A DNA stretch of 64,000 nucleotides from Panax quinquefolius (GCA_020205615.1 CM035163.1:57819899-57883898), one strand, 5' to 3'; positions 11,241 through 23,530 are shown, counted from the first letter of the stretch. Made by a program: numbers and translations. Notes: a model not told the origin generated them from the sequence alone.

Positions 11241-12529
11241 GTAATCAAACTTAGACTATTTCCATTTTCTTTATGGGAAAAGGCTAGAAGTTGGCTTCAT
11301 TATTTGCCATCAGGATCAATTACAACATGGGAGGACCTAGCACAAAAGTTCTTAGCCAAATTTTTCCCAATGGATAAGACTACTAAAATGAGGACAGCGA
11401 TCTCTCAGTTTGAGCATCGGCAGGGTCAATCTTAATATGAAGCCTGGGAACGCTACAAGGAGATGCTAAGGAAGTGTCCACATCATGGTATGCCGGATTG
11501 GATGGTGATTAATACATTTTATAATGGATTGGGATGGCAGTCATGGCCAATTATAGATGCAGCTACAGGAGGAGCCTTATGGGCTAAGAGCTATGAAGAG
11601 GCTTACAATCTTATTGAGACTATGGCAGCTAATGATTTTCAAAATCCTACAGCTAGAATGCCACAGCCCAAAGTTGCAGGATTGTTAGAGGTGGATGTTA
11701 TCACTCAGTTGGCATCTATGGCAAAGAAGATTTATTCCTTGGCAGAAAGTAAGGCGAAGACAGTTGCTTTCATGTATGATATATGTGCAGGGTCACATTC
11801 AACCGATCAATGTGCAATTAGTTCAGAATCTGTACAATATGTGAGTAACTATCAGAAAAATCAGAGTCAGTTCCAGAATGCCTACAACTCCAACAACTGC
11901 AACCATCCAAATTTAGTTGGTCAAATAATCAAAATCAACAAAGTCAGCAGTTTCAACCACAACATCAGTTTCAGTCACAACCATCTCATCAGCAGTATGC
12001 ACCGAAACCACCCTACCCTCCAGGATTTCAATAGCAACAACAACATCATCCACCACCTGCACCTCAGCAAGAGAAGAAATCAGAGATGGAGGAGATGATG
12101 ATGAAGTATATGGAAAATACCGAGGTGATGATTAAAAGCCAAGCAGTGGCTATCAAAAATTTAGAAACTCAAATGGGTAAAATGGCTAGCATGCTTAACA
12201 ACAGACCATAGGGTTCATTGCCAAGTACAACAGAGGCTAATCCAAGAAGGGAAGGTAAAGAACAATGTCAAGCTATCACTTTAAGGTCAGGGAAGCAGAT
12301 TGCAGAATTTTAGCTTGGCGAGTCCGCACCACTTTTACATGAGGAAACAGCGCGGTGGGGAAAATTTTTCTAAGGAAAGTTTGGGTAAAGAAGGTTGTGA
12401 GAAAGGGGAAGTGAAGAAGAATAAAGAAGAGTCATTTGAGAAACCAGTGACCAAGATACTAGTTGTTCATCCCCCTGTTCCTTATCCATAGAGACTACAG
12501 AAGCAAAGGGAAGATAAGCAGTTCAATAA

Positions 12530-13716
12530 CACAATCAAAAATCTATTTACACTTTATATCATGAATTAAGTATCAATTTTGATTTTAAAATAGGCCATAT
12601 CATACATATATCACTGTAATTCACTGTAAACATGATTTTTTTCATATATATCATGTTTTCATGAATTAACCTACTCTAAATCATATAAAAACAGTTTATT
12701 TTCACAAATTAACATATATAACCCATTATCTCAACAATCAATCATAACAACCAACTACAGATAATTAAAACTCGAGAATATAAAAGAAACTAAGAATTTA
12801 TACATTTGATTCTAGTTTAGACTTTGTTAGAAGATGAGAAAGGCCTTTTTAAACCTCTTCTTCCTTCTCTAGTTCTCCAATTCCTCTCCAATTTCTAAAG
12901 CTCCTCAGTTCCTCTCAAGTTTTCTCTGTATTTTTCTTCTTTCACTTTTCTATTTTCTTCTTCCCTCTCTCTATACTATACGTAAAATAATATTATAACT
13001 GATATAATATAATACATATCATTACGTAAAAAAAATTGACAATTATATAATAACCCTACTTAATAACATATCAATTATGGTTTTTGTAAAATTTAAAAGC
13101 CACTAAGGCTTGTTTAGCAAAAATAAATTAAAATAAAAATTCAAAAACCTTAAGCCTTGTTTGGTAAAAACCAAATTAAATCTCTTTTAATTTATTTTAA
13201 TAACTCACTTGCTATATATTTTAATTGTCACACTTTATTTAATTAAATTCTAGTATTTCAATTCAATTAAATGAAAGTCATATCAACCTACTAAATCAAA
13301 ATGCCACATAACTAAATTGCTACAAAATTATAATTTTCATTATAATTTTATTTAATAAATTAGTAAATATCTAATTTAATTCTTAAATTAAAGCAACATT
13401 AGAACAAAACATTTAATCATTATCAACACTCTAATTTAATTATTAAATTAAATTAGAATATTACCACTATAAAACATAATAACTAATTCAACACTCATTT
13501 AATTTAATTAACTTCAAAACACAAAATTATCAAATAACAACTTAATTAAAATATTACACTTAATCAAGTTAATTCCCCACAACTCGTGAATTATTTATTT
13601 AACTAATAAAAAATCAAATCAATCAAATATTTATTTAACAATAAACACATCAACTAAAATATTTATTTAATTTAATAAATATTTTAAATTACATATAAAA
13701 ATTTCGGATCATTACA
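12530..13716 (-). mobile_element. LTR fragment replacing the rest of Athila
   Basis: AT-rich, non-coding sequence whose right edge on the minus strand is TGTAATGATCCGAAATTTTT, a typical plant LTR start. A TATA-like element and a pyrimidine-rich leader (12890-12990) fit the minus orientation. The left junction with Athila gag is approximate and no target duplication was found, so it may be a truncated LTR. Confidence 0.5.
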
Positions 13717-13833
13717 GGCTTTACTATGTACCTATCGACGTCAGGAATTTCGATTTCCTAGGTGTTTCTACCATTTGTCTTTTATTATGTTATTTTTATT
13801 TATTTAAAGGGTGAGATTTAGGAAAGGACCGAC

Positions 13834-16077
13834 TGTCGACGTCGGGATTTTTATTTATCCCTTTTTATTCTTGTTTTTTGGTGTTCTCATGTTAGGTGAG
13901 ATTTGTTTGAAAAAACAAGTTTGAAAAGGTCCGACATGTATATGTCGACGATTTGACTGTAAGAGTCGCAAATTGGTATTTTTAAATGGTTGCACCAATT
14001 CAACTGAGAAATGGTTTGCACATAGACCTAGTGATGTGACACTGTATAACTGGTCTACAAAACCGAGATTCTTTAGGGTACGGGGGCTTGATTAAGTGGA
14101 TGGAAGGTGTTAGGCATCCCCCGACATCCGTGGTGACACAATTACCGCAACTTTTCAATTTAAACTTTTATCTGAATGTGTGTATGTAGGTCTACGTGCA
14201 GTTGTCTAGAAGTAGTGAAATGCCTCATTTGCACCTATATACAAAGGGTTTGAATTTTGTATAAAAAGTTCAGTTTTGACGAGATATGGCAATGATGTTT
14301 TGTGAAATAGGATTTTCAAACCCTTATACTCAATAGTAATTGAGGCCTTTGATACTTCTATTTTATTATGTGTTCGGCTTGTTTGATTTTATTATTTTTG
14401 ATATGCGAAGCATCTTCGAGAAAATAAGATACATATCAGCGCCGAACTCCTTGTGGGCATGAGAGTCATCTAAGAAAATTCAGACACCGTGAATAATTTA
14501 CAAGTTGGTTGCAGCCAGAAATGTCCATCACGGGAACCAAATCTAGATTCAGAAACTGAATCTGTGATCACATGATTCCTAGGCTCACATGATAAAGCAA
14601 AATGTACAAAAGCTAAAACATAAACTAGATTTGAAGAAATCTAAACCATTTCAGCTTCATCGGTTCCAGTTTAGTCACCATGAACAGGTTAAAGTGAGAA
14701 ATAGCCAGATTTAGGCAAATCTAACCCGCAGGCTGAGACACGGTTTTATATTTATATCACACCCAGGCTCAATCAATTTGAATTTTGATAATAATATATA
14801 AACGCTCCGGATGTAAATCCAGGCTCAATCAAACCAAGTTTGATGAAAGAATATATATATATATATATATATAAGTATTTATATATATATATATAAGTAC
14901 TTATATATATACAAGCAATAAAAGCCATGGATCGATGATCCAGGCATACGCACACAACACGACTCTCAATGTGAGTAAGTATGTGAGGATGGAAGTGGGA
15001 AAAAGGCTTAAGAAATCTGAGATGTCTTACAGTGGACTTCCAAAAAGACTTCAAATAACTTTTTAATGAATCAATACTCGGTTTCCACTGGTTAAATATA
15101 GCAAAACATGAGCTCACAAGTGTTTGAAAAGAGAAAGCACTCAGTTTAAAGTGTGTACAGAGTAAAATGGATAGGGCTTCCTCACCTTTTTTCTCTAAAA
15201 TGGCCACCCCAAGCCCTCTATTTATAGAGGGCGGAGCCGCAGGTCCACCTGCGGCTCCCCGGGGTGCCCCAAGCTCCATAGGCCCCATTGTCTCAAAGTA
15301 TGTGCATGCATGCAATGCGTTGTCCGCTTGAACCTTCATAACTTTTAATTCGGGCATCTGATTGACGCGTGTGATAACTTTTCAGAATTCTATTATCAAG
15401 AGCTACACAATGACATGGGAAAAGAGGGTGTACGAAGCCGGGAAGATGGGTCCATGCCCAGATCTTCAAGGCTTCAAATTTTATCTGGTGTGCTATCTTG
15501 TGTAGTAATCACTAGAGATTTTAAGCTATGGATCTTGTAGGACACTTTTGTGTGGAATGTGGGTTGAATTATTGTTGATATGGCACAAATGTAGAATTGA
15601 GGTGGTAAATTGATGATTTTTCCCCTCACTAGGGTTGTCTCTAGCTCTGGGCTGATTTAACAATCATTGCTCAGTGTTATCTCTAAGATTGGGTTGCTGT
15701 AAGTACTGAATGTCCTTAGGGTTATCTCTAAGGTGTGCTTGACCTCCTAGGGTTATCTTTGGGGTTGGAATTGAGTGCCTCGGGGTTATCTCTGAGGTTG
15801 AAATTGACTTCTGGGGGGTTGGAACGGACTTTTTTGGGGTTATCTTCGGAACTGGAACTACATCCCTTGCGGTTATCTCTGAGGTTGGAACTGAATCTCC
15901 TGAGATTATCTCTAGGACTGGAATTGAGTATCTCGGGGTTATCTACGAGATGGAAAACTGAGTATCCTAGGGTTATCTCTGGGATTGAGCTGATTTGACT
16001 TCCAGGGTTATCTCTGGAAGACGATATTGCCCTCTTGCAAGGTTAGTAACAGGAGTGCAAAATTTTGAGTGTTTGCA
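13834..16077 (-). mobile_element. 3' LTR of element A
   Basis: 2244 bp, plus-strand termini TGTCGACGTCGGG and GAGTGTTTGCA. It is homologous along its length to 30360-33017 but about 410 bp shorter, mainly because it has fewer TA-rich composite repeats (14757-14930). The open frames at 14773-15357 and 15735-15998 are translations of this LTR. Confidence 0.9.
15640..16020. repeat. LTR minisatellite, unit about 30 bp
   Basis: About a dozen degenerate copies of a unit like GGGGTTATCTCTGAGGTTGGAA. The same array occurs in the other LTR of A (32590-32970) and in the LTR of B (54600-55220). Its translation gives a false repetitive protein. Confidence 0.85.
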
Positions 16078-16090
16078 GATGCCCATCTTT
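16078..16090 (-). other. Polypurine tract of element A
   Basis: Minus-strand AAAGATGGGCATC directly precedes the 3' LTR. The cleaner equivalent in B is AAAGAGGGGAATC. Confidence 0.65.
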
Positions 16091-18223
16091 ATCATTTTCA
16101 TGCAATGTTATGGCATGGATAGGATAAAGAATACTAGGCACTTAAAATGTGATAAGATAATCATGATGCAATGTAATGCAGCATGATGCAAATGTATGAT
16201 GAATATAGTTTGTTGGACCATTTTCTAATCGAACGTGATGACTGTATGCTCCCACGCCTTCTGTTGGGGCTGGGGGTTATCACTGATGACCTTGTTGAAC
16301 TTCTTGGATGTCTACTCCAAAGTTCATAGGGACCTCTTAGATGTTTACATTGGGGTTATCATCAAAGTCCTTAATCTTGATTACAGACTTCCCACTGGAG
16401 ATGTATTTCTCATGTACGAGAAACTCTAGGGTGAATTATGTTTTATCTTATGAAGACTTGTATAATAGATTCCATCACCGGTCCTCCCCGATGAGGATGG
16501 TTTTCCCTGGTTTGTATCACCAGGTCTTTCCAATGTTTTTATTGGAGTTACTGCCAACGGTTTATGTTGTCAGGGTTTCCTAACCCTCATTGAAATGTCC
16601 TTCAATGGTTACCATCATCAAACCACCTCTGATGCTTCACTGGGTTTAATTGTCAATGACTGATGTCATTGAACCATCTCTAATGCTTCGCTGGGTTTAA
16701 TTTCCAACGGCTAAAATAACTTCAAGGTTGCATAACCTTCGTTAAAATGTGCTTCAACAGATGACATCATCGAACCACCTCCGATGCTTCATTGGGTTTA
16801 CTTGCTAACGGCTGAAATAACATCAAGGTTGCTTGACCTTCGTTGAAATGTACTTCAATGGATGACATCATCAAAACACCTCCGATGCTTCGCTGGATTT
16901 ACGTGCCAATGGCTAAAAACATCAAAGTTACTTGACCTTCGTTGAAACGTACTTTAATGGATGACATCATCAGACCACCTTCGATGCTTCATTGGGTTTA
17001 CTTGCCAACGGCTGAAATAACGTCAAGGTTGTTTGACCTTTGTTGAAATGTGCATCAACAGATGACATCATCAGACCACCTCCAATGTTTCGATAGATTT
17101 ACGTGCCAACGGCTGAAGTTATATGAAGTATCCACTGGGGATAGGTTTTGATGAAAGGTATGGTTGCAATTAGAATCGCAATCGCAAATTGAATGCATTG
17201 GACCTTTATGAGGTATTACCAAATGTAGTTTGCAATAGCTATGATCATCGATGTTTTTAACCTTGTGTTTGGGTGAATACTAATGAGTATTATGTAGACC
17301 CGTAGTTTGATCTCTGAAAATCAGGATTTCAGGCTTTTCTGCTTAATCGCGTAGCGTCTTTTTTCCTGATTTGACTTTTTAGCTTGTGGGACCTCCTTTG
17401 TAACTCAAATTGGATTGAGTCGGAGGAGTGGGACCAACCTAGGACAGCCGCAAGTACACCTGTGGTAGCCGCAGATACACATGTGGCCATTCATGGGTGT
17501 ATTTGAGGCTCCCGTTGCTTTCACAAGTTATTTTCAAGTTGCGCCACACAGAGAATCCTAGAGTTCTTCTTCAGATCTACTGAGTTCGGGCTGCTTTTTG
17601 CAAAATTCGTCACAGTACAAGTGTTCTACACTATCCTAGTAACGTATGTATATCTTCTTCTCCAGTTTTTATCCGTCGAAAAATGAGTTATCACATGAAA
17701 TGCTTCTGAACACATAGTAGTGAATATGCATGCTCATATGACTTGATAAAAAATATTTAACATAGTAAATGTTAGTATTTAACCATGTTGAACATAATAA
17801 TATAAAAAAAATTAACTTTCGAAACAGTCAAATTGGCACCTTTTTTTTGCTATTTCTTATCCTATTTGAGGACAAATGAGCAAAGGTTGTAAAACAAAGT
17901 AATCCTGGTAATTAAGCTACCCTTGAGAATTATAAATTTAATATTTTTATGCATATAGGATGTTTATGACTATGGATTGGTGTGCTACTGAATGGCAACC
18001 TAGTCATGCCTATGTGCATGTTGATAGTCCTTTTTACAAAGGAGACTGGCGAAATTTTTCAAAGAGTCTAGGCATTGAATAAACATGCATTTTTAACTCC
18101 ACTGTAGGCATATGATAAAGTAATACATGCATGCATATAGACATAAAATGCATTTAAAAAGCTCCAGATTAGAAGTTACCACACCCTTTTTGAGGTGATT
18201 TGGAGACTTTTGTCCAGATACAT
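16091..18223 (+). other. Upstream tract of the antisense genes in A
   Basis: No coding sequence supported. It contains the tandem array at 16560-17120. From about 17320 to 18220 it is recognisably homologous to 56150-57050 of B, including CTTATCCTA..GAGGACAAATGAG and a GGTGATTTGGAGACTT block just before the gene 1 ATG. The position suggests promoter and 5' UTR of gene 1; that is inference. Confidence 0.45.
16560..17120. repeat. Tandem repeat, unit about 103 bp, 4-5 copies
   Basis: Each copy contains CCGATGCTTCGCTGG, GCCAACGGCTGAAATAAC, CAAGGTTGCTTGACCTTCG and GATGACATCATC blocks in the same order. The related region of B (55630-56030) has a more scrambled version. The array lies 1.1 kb upstream of the antisense gene 1. 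Confidence 0.85.
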
Positions 18224-20177
18224 ATGGATCTGGATCAGCCGAGTAACTCCCGCAGGACCTCTTCAAGTGTGAGGAGGAGAGCTTCTGATGTGCCTCGACC
18301 TCATCCAGCCCGACAGCCTCATCGGTTAGTAGAAGGAACGATTCGTCCTATCCGGGTTGAGGTACCAGATCTAAAGGACAAGGAGGAGGATGTACCAGTC
18401 GCGGCTCCCGCTCCTTCTACTTCTATTACCCGCAAAGAATTGCCAGCTATAAATGTGATGAATCTAGAGTTGTTGGATGATTTGAGTCACCACCCCTCGA
18501 TCTACTTGCATGTGAACGAGGTAAAAGTTGTGTTTAATCTTCCTTTTTCCTATTAACGAGGAGCAAGGGTTCTGAAGTTGGTTTACATTTGTGATGCAGG
18601 TTCCCGACTTCACGCTGCCTCAATAAACCTAGTTCAACATAGACTCTTTATATCAGACTCTTCATCCACAGTATCGAGAGATTGTGCATGGTTGGGGCTT
18701 TGAGGCGCTCTTTTCTATCCTCCCCCGATGATGCCCCTAGGGTTACCGCAGGGCGTTGTCTGAGCGCTTGTTTCACCAGACTCAGTCTCTTCATTTGTTG
18801 GACTACGAGGTGATGATGATGCCGATGGATTGGCGGTTTATCATAGGTATGGAGTTTGGAGGGGCGCCAGTGCCTTATGTGGTGAACATTACCCCGACTA
18901 TCGTTAGATCTAAGCTATGAGTCCCGGCTGAGGCACTCAAAGACAGGACAATCTGCACTGGTCCTTTGAGTGTAGATGCTATGAGTGGGGAGTTGAGCGA
19001 GCCCATACCCGATGATGTGAAAGTCAGAGATCGCATTCTTTAGCGATTGTTCCTGGTCATCCTCCGGAGTTATTTCATAGCGGATAACTCTTCCACGGTG
19101 TCGTTCGCTTTAGTTAGCGCCACATGTGAGGTGGACCATATTGGAGAGTATGATTGGGGCTCCTACACGTTTGCCTATTTCCTCAAGGGAATACGCATGC
19201 GTTCGCAGGGCTTGACAGAGGCTTTGCTAGGATTTTACCCATTTCTGCTGGTGAGTATTTCTCTTTTGATTTCCCATGTATAGGTTAACAGTGTTAACTA
19301 ACCGCAGATGTTTGATCTTGTATTGGCAGTGTTGGGCCTATGAGAGGCTTCCTTATTTGTATCCCATTAGCGTGTTAGGCTTAGATACCTACCCATAGGG
19401 ACAACGATGGCATCACTCCATGTTGGTGGAGGTCTCTATAGCTGAGGGTTTCACCCATTGCCGCTTATAGTTGGAGTTATTGATAGTTGATGTCATTTCA
19501 TGGGTTCCCTATTCTAGGGAGCATCTGATAGTTGGCTTTGAGGGTGGTTTCCTGACTGGTTTTGAGCATTTGATGTCCACTCGTTAGATTCCTTTCTTCA
19601 CAGATGAAGGATGGGAGCTCTATTTGGGAGAGCGTACTATTAGGAGCACCACATGAGAGATCCGTATACCGATCTATCCTTCTATAAGGCATTATTGGCC
19701 TGTGTCACAGTCGTCAATCAGTGATATCCCGTTAATGGGAGTTAACGACTTTGCTTTTTCAGAGGGACCTTTCACTCAGGATGCATTCTGTCGTTGGTGG
19801 TCTCCTCGTACCATTGTACCCAGACCCGCACCATGCAGTTTATTAGGGATATGGTTCCTGGATCTGTGATGATGATGGATTGGATTGCCTGCATTCGCGA
19901 GCCCACTCATTTAACGCAGATTGATAGCTTGACCTAGCAGTTGGATCAGGCATAGTTTTTCATTCGGCATTTGGGTAGAGATCCTTCCGAGGTAGATACT
20001 TTTGATCCTTCCAGCTCAGGGGCTGGTCCTTCAGGTGGCCTATATGATTATGTCGGTGCAGATCCTCCATTGTATAGGCATGATATCTCTCTTGGTGGAG
20101 ATCCAGTGACTCAAGAGGAGTTACATCATGTGGATAGGTTGAATGATATCGAAATCAACACTATCGACTTCTTCTGA
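18224..20177 (+). pseudogene. Antisense gene 1 of element A: plant-mobile-domain-like, three exons
   Basis: Read opposite to gag-pol. Exon 1 18224-18520 (99 codons from ATG), intron 18521-18599 (GTAAAA...GCAG), exon 2 18600-19250 (651 bases), intron 19251-19329 (GTGAGT...GCAG), exon 3 19330-20177 ending IDFF-stop. About 600 residues predicted. Exon 2 has MDWRFIIGMEFGG, then YDWGSYTFAYFL; exon 3 opens CWAYERLPY. These resemble the plant mobile domain (Aminotransferase-like/PMD, found in MAIN-type proteins and in transposons), whose role is poorly known. The tail is acidic and Pro/Ser-rich. Exon 2 has at least six in-frame stops (e.g. 18624-18626, 18630-18632) and exon 3 several more, so this copy is dead. 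The frame is otherwise kept, and the copy in B (57055-59023) confirms the gene model. The PMD assignment is by eye. Confidence 0.65.
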
Positions 20178-20189
20178 TGTATTTTCTTG

Positions 20190-20296
20190 CTATATCTTTT
20201 GAAAGGCCTCTGTTAGATACTGGGTGGCTATGCCCCATTCTCGTTATATCTTTTGATAGGCCTCTGTTAGTTGTTGGGTGGCTGTGCCCCATTTTC
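20190..20296. repeat. Tandem duplication after gene 1
   Basis: Two copies of a unit of about 52-57 bp (ATATCTTTTGAAAGGCCTCTG ... TGGCTATGCCCCATT) just after the gene 1 stop. B has one copy at the corresponding place (about 59035-59085). Confidence 0.85.
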
Positions 20297-20489
20297 CTGT
20301 ATTTTCCAGCTATATACAGAGATGATGTATTAGATGATGATGTACTTAGGAATGTATATATACTATTTTCCATTCCATATATCATATTGCCATCTATTGT
20401 TATATCATACATGTATTATGTTATGCATATGTATGTCCAGAGATGTTCAGCATTGACCCTTGGCTGGTCTTATGATACGGCCCACACAG

Positions 20490-21294
20490 ATGTCTTCCTC
20501 ACCAGTCAGCCGCATTGATCACACCTCACCAGTATTAGTGGCCTCATGTTTGAGATCGTGGTGTGATAGTTTGTCACCACCAGATTGGGTGACTGTAGAC
20601 CAGCTATTGCGACACTCTATGACCCTCCTGACGTTCCAGGTTCCTATGGGTTTTGTAGAGGGCTGAGTTCACTACTAGCCATCCAGGTCATTCTATAGAG
20701 TATTCTGCATGGATGGAGGCTGAGATCATATCAGTTGGGGTTCTATCCACGGAGCCGGAGATTGATTTTGACAGTGGGGAGTCCATGGAAGACACTGATT
20801 TTCCCACCGAGGAGGAGCTATTTACTGGGTTGTTAGCAACTCTTGTGTATTCTCCTAGTGTGACTGCTACTGTGACCCCGCATTCGGCAGAGTATTTAGA
20901 GCAGAGTCTGTATCTGGCAACATATAAGAGAGATCAGGCTAGGGCCTTGATGTTGACAGATCTTGCTAGGAGAGATGCCGCTCTAGTTGAGAGAGACGAT
21001 GCCTTAGCTCGTAGAGATACTACTATTACTGAGCGGGACAAGGCTAGATCATCTAGAGATGCAGTTGTGACTGAGTAGGATGGCACTATATCTGCCTGAG
21101 ACGCCGCTATCACAGATAATACTGCATTGAGGTCCCATACTACTGATATCATTGCAGAGATGAGCATGTTCCTTGATGAGCATAGTGTTACTATGAATAT
21201 GGTTGTGGATCTCTTGGCTTGTATTAATACCATAGAGAACAAGCTCACAGAGTTACCCCCTTCTTCGGAGAGGGATGCCATGTTGGATTTATAG
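20490..21294 (+). pseudogene. Antisense gene 2 of element A: coiled-coil protein
   Basis: Starts at ATG 20490 (MSSSPVSRIDHT, matching MSSSTVSRIDHT in B) and ends LPPSSERDAMLDL-stop at about 21294. The C-terminal third is a charged repetitive helix with ARRDAALVERDDALARRD spaced every seven to eight residues, predicted coiled coil. Before it is an acidic segment (EPEIDFDSGESMED). Compared with B it lacks about 250 bases in the middle and has stops (21076-21078 and TGA near 21098). It lies 310 bases downstream of gene 1 on the same strand. Function unknown. Confidence 0.6.
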
Positions 21295-22400
21295 CACATA
21301 TATACACTGATTTGTAGATTGTCTTGTATTTTCCTACACAAACTAGCTTAGCCATTTTTGTCATGTACAATACATATTGTATATTTCAAATAGTATTATA
21401 TATGGTAGGGAAATATATTTTGACTCACTTACCTTTTAGTTATGCCTTGTTACTTGATTGATATTTTCCTATTTCTCCAGGGCTTGTGATCTTGATATAT
21501 TTTGAACTCCCCCTTGATGGATGAACATTAAGATGTCTCAGGATGTTTTAGAATGGATCATTGATCTGTGTGTATTCCCTACCCTTTGGTGTCTTGGGAC
21601 TGGTTTCTTTATGTGGTTATGGAGAGGAGTGTGGCTTTTCTCTCTGAGGTTGACCGCACCACAGATTGTTGTCGGTACTCCTTTATATAGGAGAGCCCAG
21701 GTAGTTCCATCTCTTATGGACTAGTGTTTCTCTTTGAGGACTCAACCACAGTTTGGATGGTCGTCGATTCTCCCATTAGCATGGGGAGGCCAGGTAGTTC
21801 TATCCCTTTGGTCTAAGCCAATGATGTATAGTGTGAAGGATGATCCCAGTACCATTGACAAGTTTTTGTATTTTGGTAGGGGTGAGATCGAACCATGAAT
21901 GGCATCCTATGTACTCCCATTAAGAAGGGGAGATCAGGTCTGCGTAGTTCGAACCTAGCTTGAAAATGTTCAAAGTTGTATGTGGCAAAGAGGTGTAGAA
22001 AGATTTTTTTTGTTTTTTCTGTAGTTAGGCCGGACCATGAAAATGGCTGCCTACGTACTCCCGTGTATTGGGGAGATCAGTTTTGCGTAATTTGCCCCAT
22101 GTACAGGGCAGACTGCAGAGATGAAAAGTTTAATCCCTGGTGGGACAAACTAAAGGTGTGAAAGGTTTGATCCCGAGTGGGAAAAAATTGAAGGTGTTAA
22201 AGTTTTGAAAACCTAAGTTGAGTGATGGATCTGATGATCCAAAACCAGGCTGCTGGTTTAAAAGGTATGATTGTCCCTGATGGGGCAAATGGATGTGCAG
22301 TATGTACTGAAGGGTTTTGAAAACCTGAACTGACTAGGGATCTGATGATCCAAGACCAGGTTGTTAGTTTATAGATGACTTCAGATATAGTACTGTTTCA
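21295..22400. other. Spacer between antisense gene 2 and the end of pol in A
   Basis: No gene supported. It contains dispersed short repeats such as GGGGAGATCAGG, TTTGATCCC..TGGGA and GATCTGATGATCCAA..CCAGG, also seen as a tandem array in B (60380-60670). This is where the two opposed transcription units would meet. Confidence 0.5.
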
Positions 22401-23530
22401 CGGTGTTCGAGTTAATGAGTTATGGAAATTCATCGCCATCCATCTCTTGTAATCTGGGGGCTCCTCTTGTCAATACCTCCTTGACAACAAACGGGCCTTC
22501 CTAGTTTGGGGTGAATTTTCCTTTAGATTGATCTTGGTTGTCAAGAATTTTCTTCAAGACCAAGTCATGTTCTTTAAACTGCCATAGTCGGACTTTTTTG
22601 TTGTAGGATCTACCAATCCTTTGATGGTATAACTGACCATGGAAGATGGATGAGGCCCGCCTTTCATCTATTAGAGATAATTGGTGGTACCAATCTTGTA
22701 ACCATTGGTCTTCATCCAGCTGAGCGTCTATCAACACTCTGAGGGATTCCATTTCCACTTCTATGGGGAGCACTGCTTCCATCCCATAGGTTAATGAATA
22801 GGGGGTGGCCCCAGTGGAAGTGTGCATTGACGTTTTGTAGGCTAATAGAGTCAGAGGCAACAGGTCAGGCCATCCTTTGTGATTGGCAAACATTTTTTGC
22901 ATGATCTTTTTGATATTCTTATTAGCCGCTTCAACAGCACCATTCATCTTTGGACGATAGATGACGGAGTTGAGATGTTTGATGTGGAATTTACTGCATA
23001 ACTCCTCTATCATTTGGTTGTTGAGGTTTTTAGCATTGTCTGACATAATCACCTCTGGTTGTCCATATCAACAAATGACATTATTTCTAATGAAACCAAT
23101 GATAACTTCTTTAGTAACCTTGGGGGAGGAGGCTACTTCTACCTACTTGGTGAAGTAGTCAATCATGGTGAAGATAAATCGATAACCATTGCTAGCTTTG
23201 GGCTCGATGGGCCCGATCACATCCATTCCCTATATTGAGAAGGGCTAGGGTAAACTCATATTGTGGAGCTCCCTTGGAGGAGCGTGGATAGCATTCCCAT
23301 GGATTTGGCATTGGTAACATCTCTTAACATGATCATCACAGTCAGCCTTGAGAGAGAGGCAGTAATGCCCTGTTCTTAGGATTTTCTTGACAAGTAGAGG
23401 GCCGCTCATGTATGGTCCGCATACTCCACCATGGATTTCATCCATGAGCCTCTGAGCTTGGTCTTTGTCTAAACACTGAGAAGACCTAATCATGTATCTC
23501 TTTTGTAGAGTGCGTCTCCGCTCAAGTAGA
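22400..23530 (-). pseudogene. Integrase of element A
   Basis: Minus-strand C-terminal part of pol. The zinc-binding region (GGVCGPYMSGPLLVKKIL, then C-x2-C in RCYQCQIHG) is at 23245-23493. The core retains SDNAKN (second Asp) and NGAVEAANKN (catalytic Glu), with LAYKTSMHTSTGATPYSLTYG downstream at 22501-23052. The C-terminal domain follows the stop near 22503 as EGPFVVKEVLT. Integrase joins element cDNA to host DNA. Stops separate the zinc-binding region, the first-Asp segment and the C-terminus. The enzyme of B (61164-61889) is far better preserved and shows the expected continuous frame. Confidence 0.88.

Larger units (their letters stand above)
6847..12529 (+). pseudogene. Athila gag, split by a 4-kb LTR
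   Basis: Gag is read from ATG 6847 to 7211 and again from 11241 to about 12529. The first part has RPAIAANTFEIKPGTIQMV and QFGG...HLLSFIDICDTF. The second part resumes with IKLRLFPFSLWEKARSWL, then TTWEDLAQKFLAKFFP, YEAWERYKEMLRKCPHHGMP and TFYNGL, then the LETQMGKMASML and AITLRSGK region diagnostic of Athila gag. It structures the virus-like particle in intact elements. Stops at 7111-7113, 7117-7119 and 11433-11435, several frameshifts and the LTR insertion make it a pseudogene. The recognisable sequence ends near PYP...RLQKQREDKQFNN; protease and pol are absent from the window, so the element is truncated at about 12529. Confidence 0.88.

Noticed and set aside
14773..15357. 194-codon minus-strand open frame
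   Set aside because: It lies in the 3' LTR of element A and spans TA repeats; the sister LTR does not keep the frame and no domain is visible.
15735..15998. Leu/Gly-repeat protein, and the similar ones at 32675-32986 and 54794-55138
   Set aside because: Translations of the LTR minisatellite; repetition comes from the DNA repeat and not from a protein family.
20161..20412. Short open frames on both strands after gene 1 of A
   Set aside because: They are created by a duplicated 50-60-bp spacer; B, with a single copy, does not have them.
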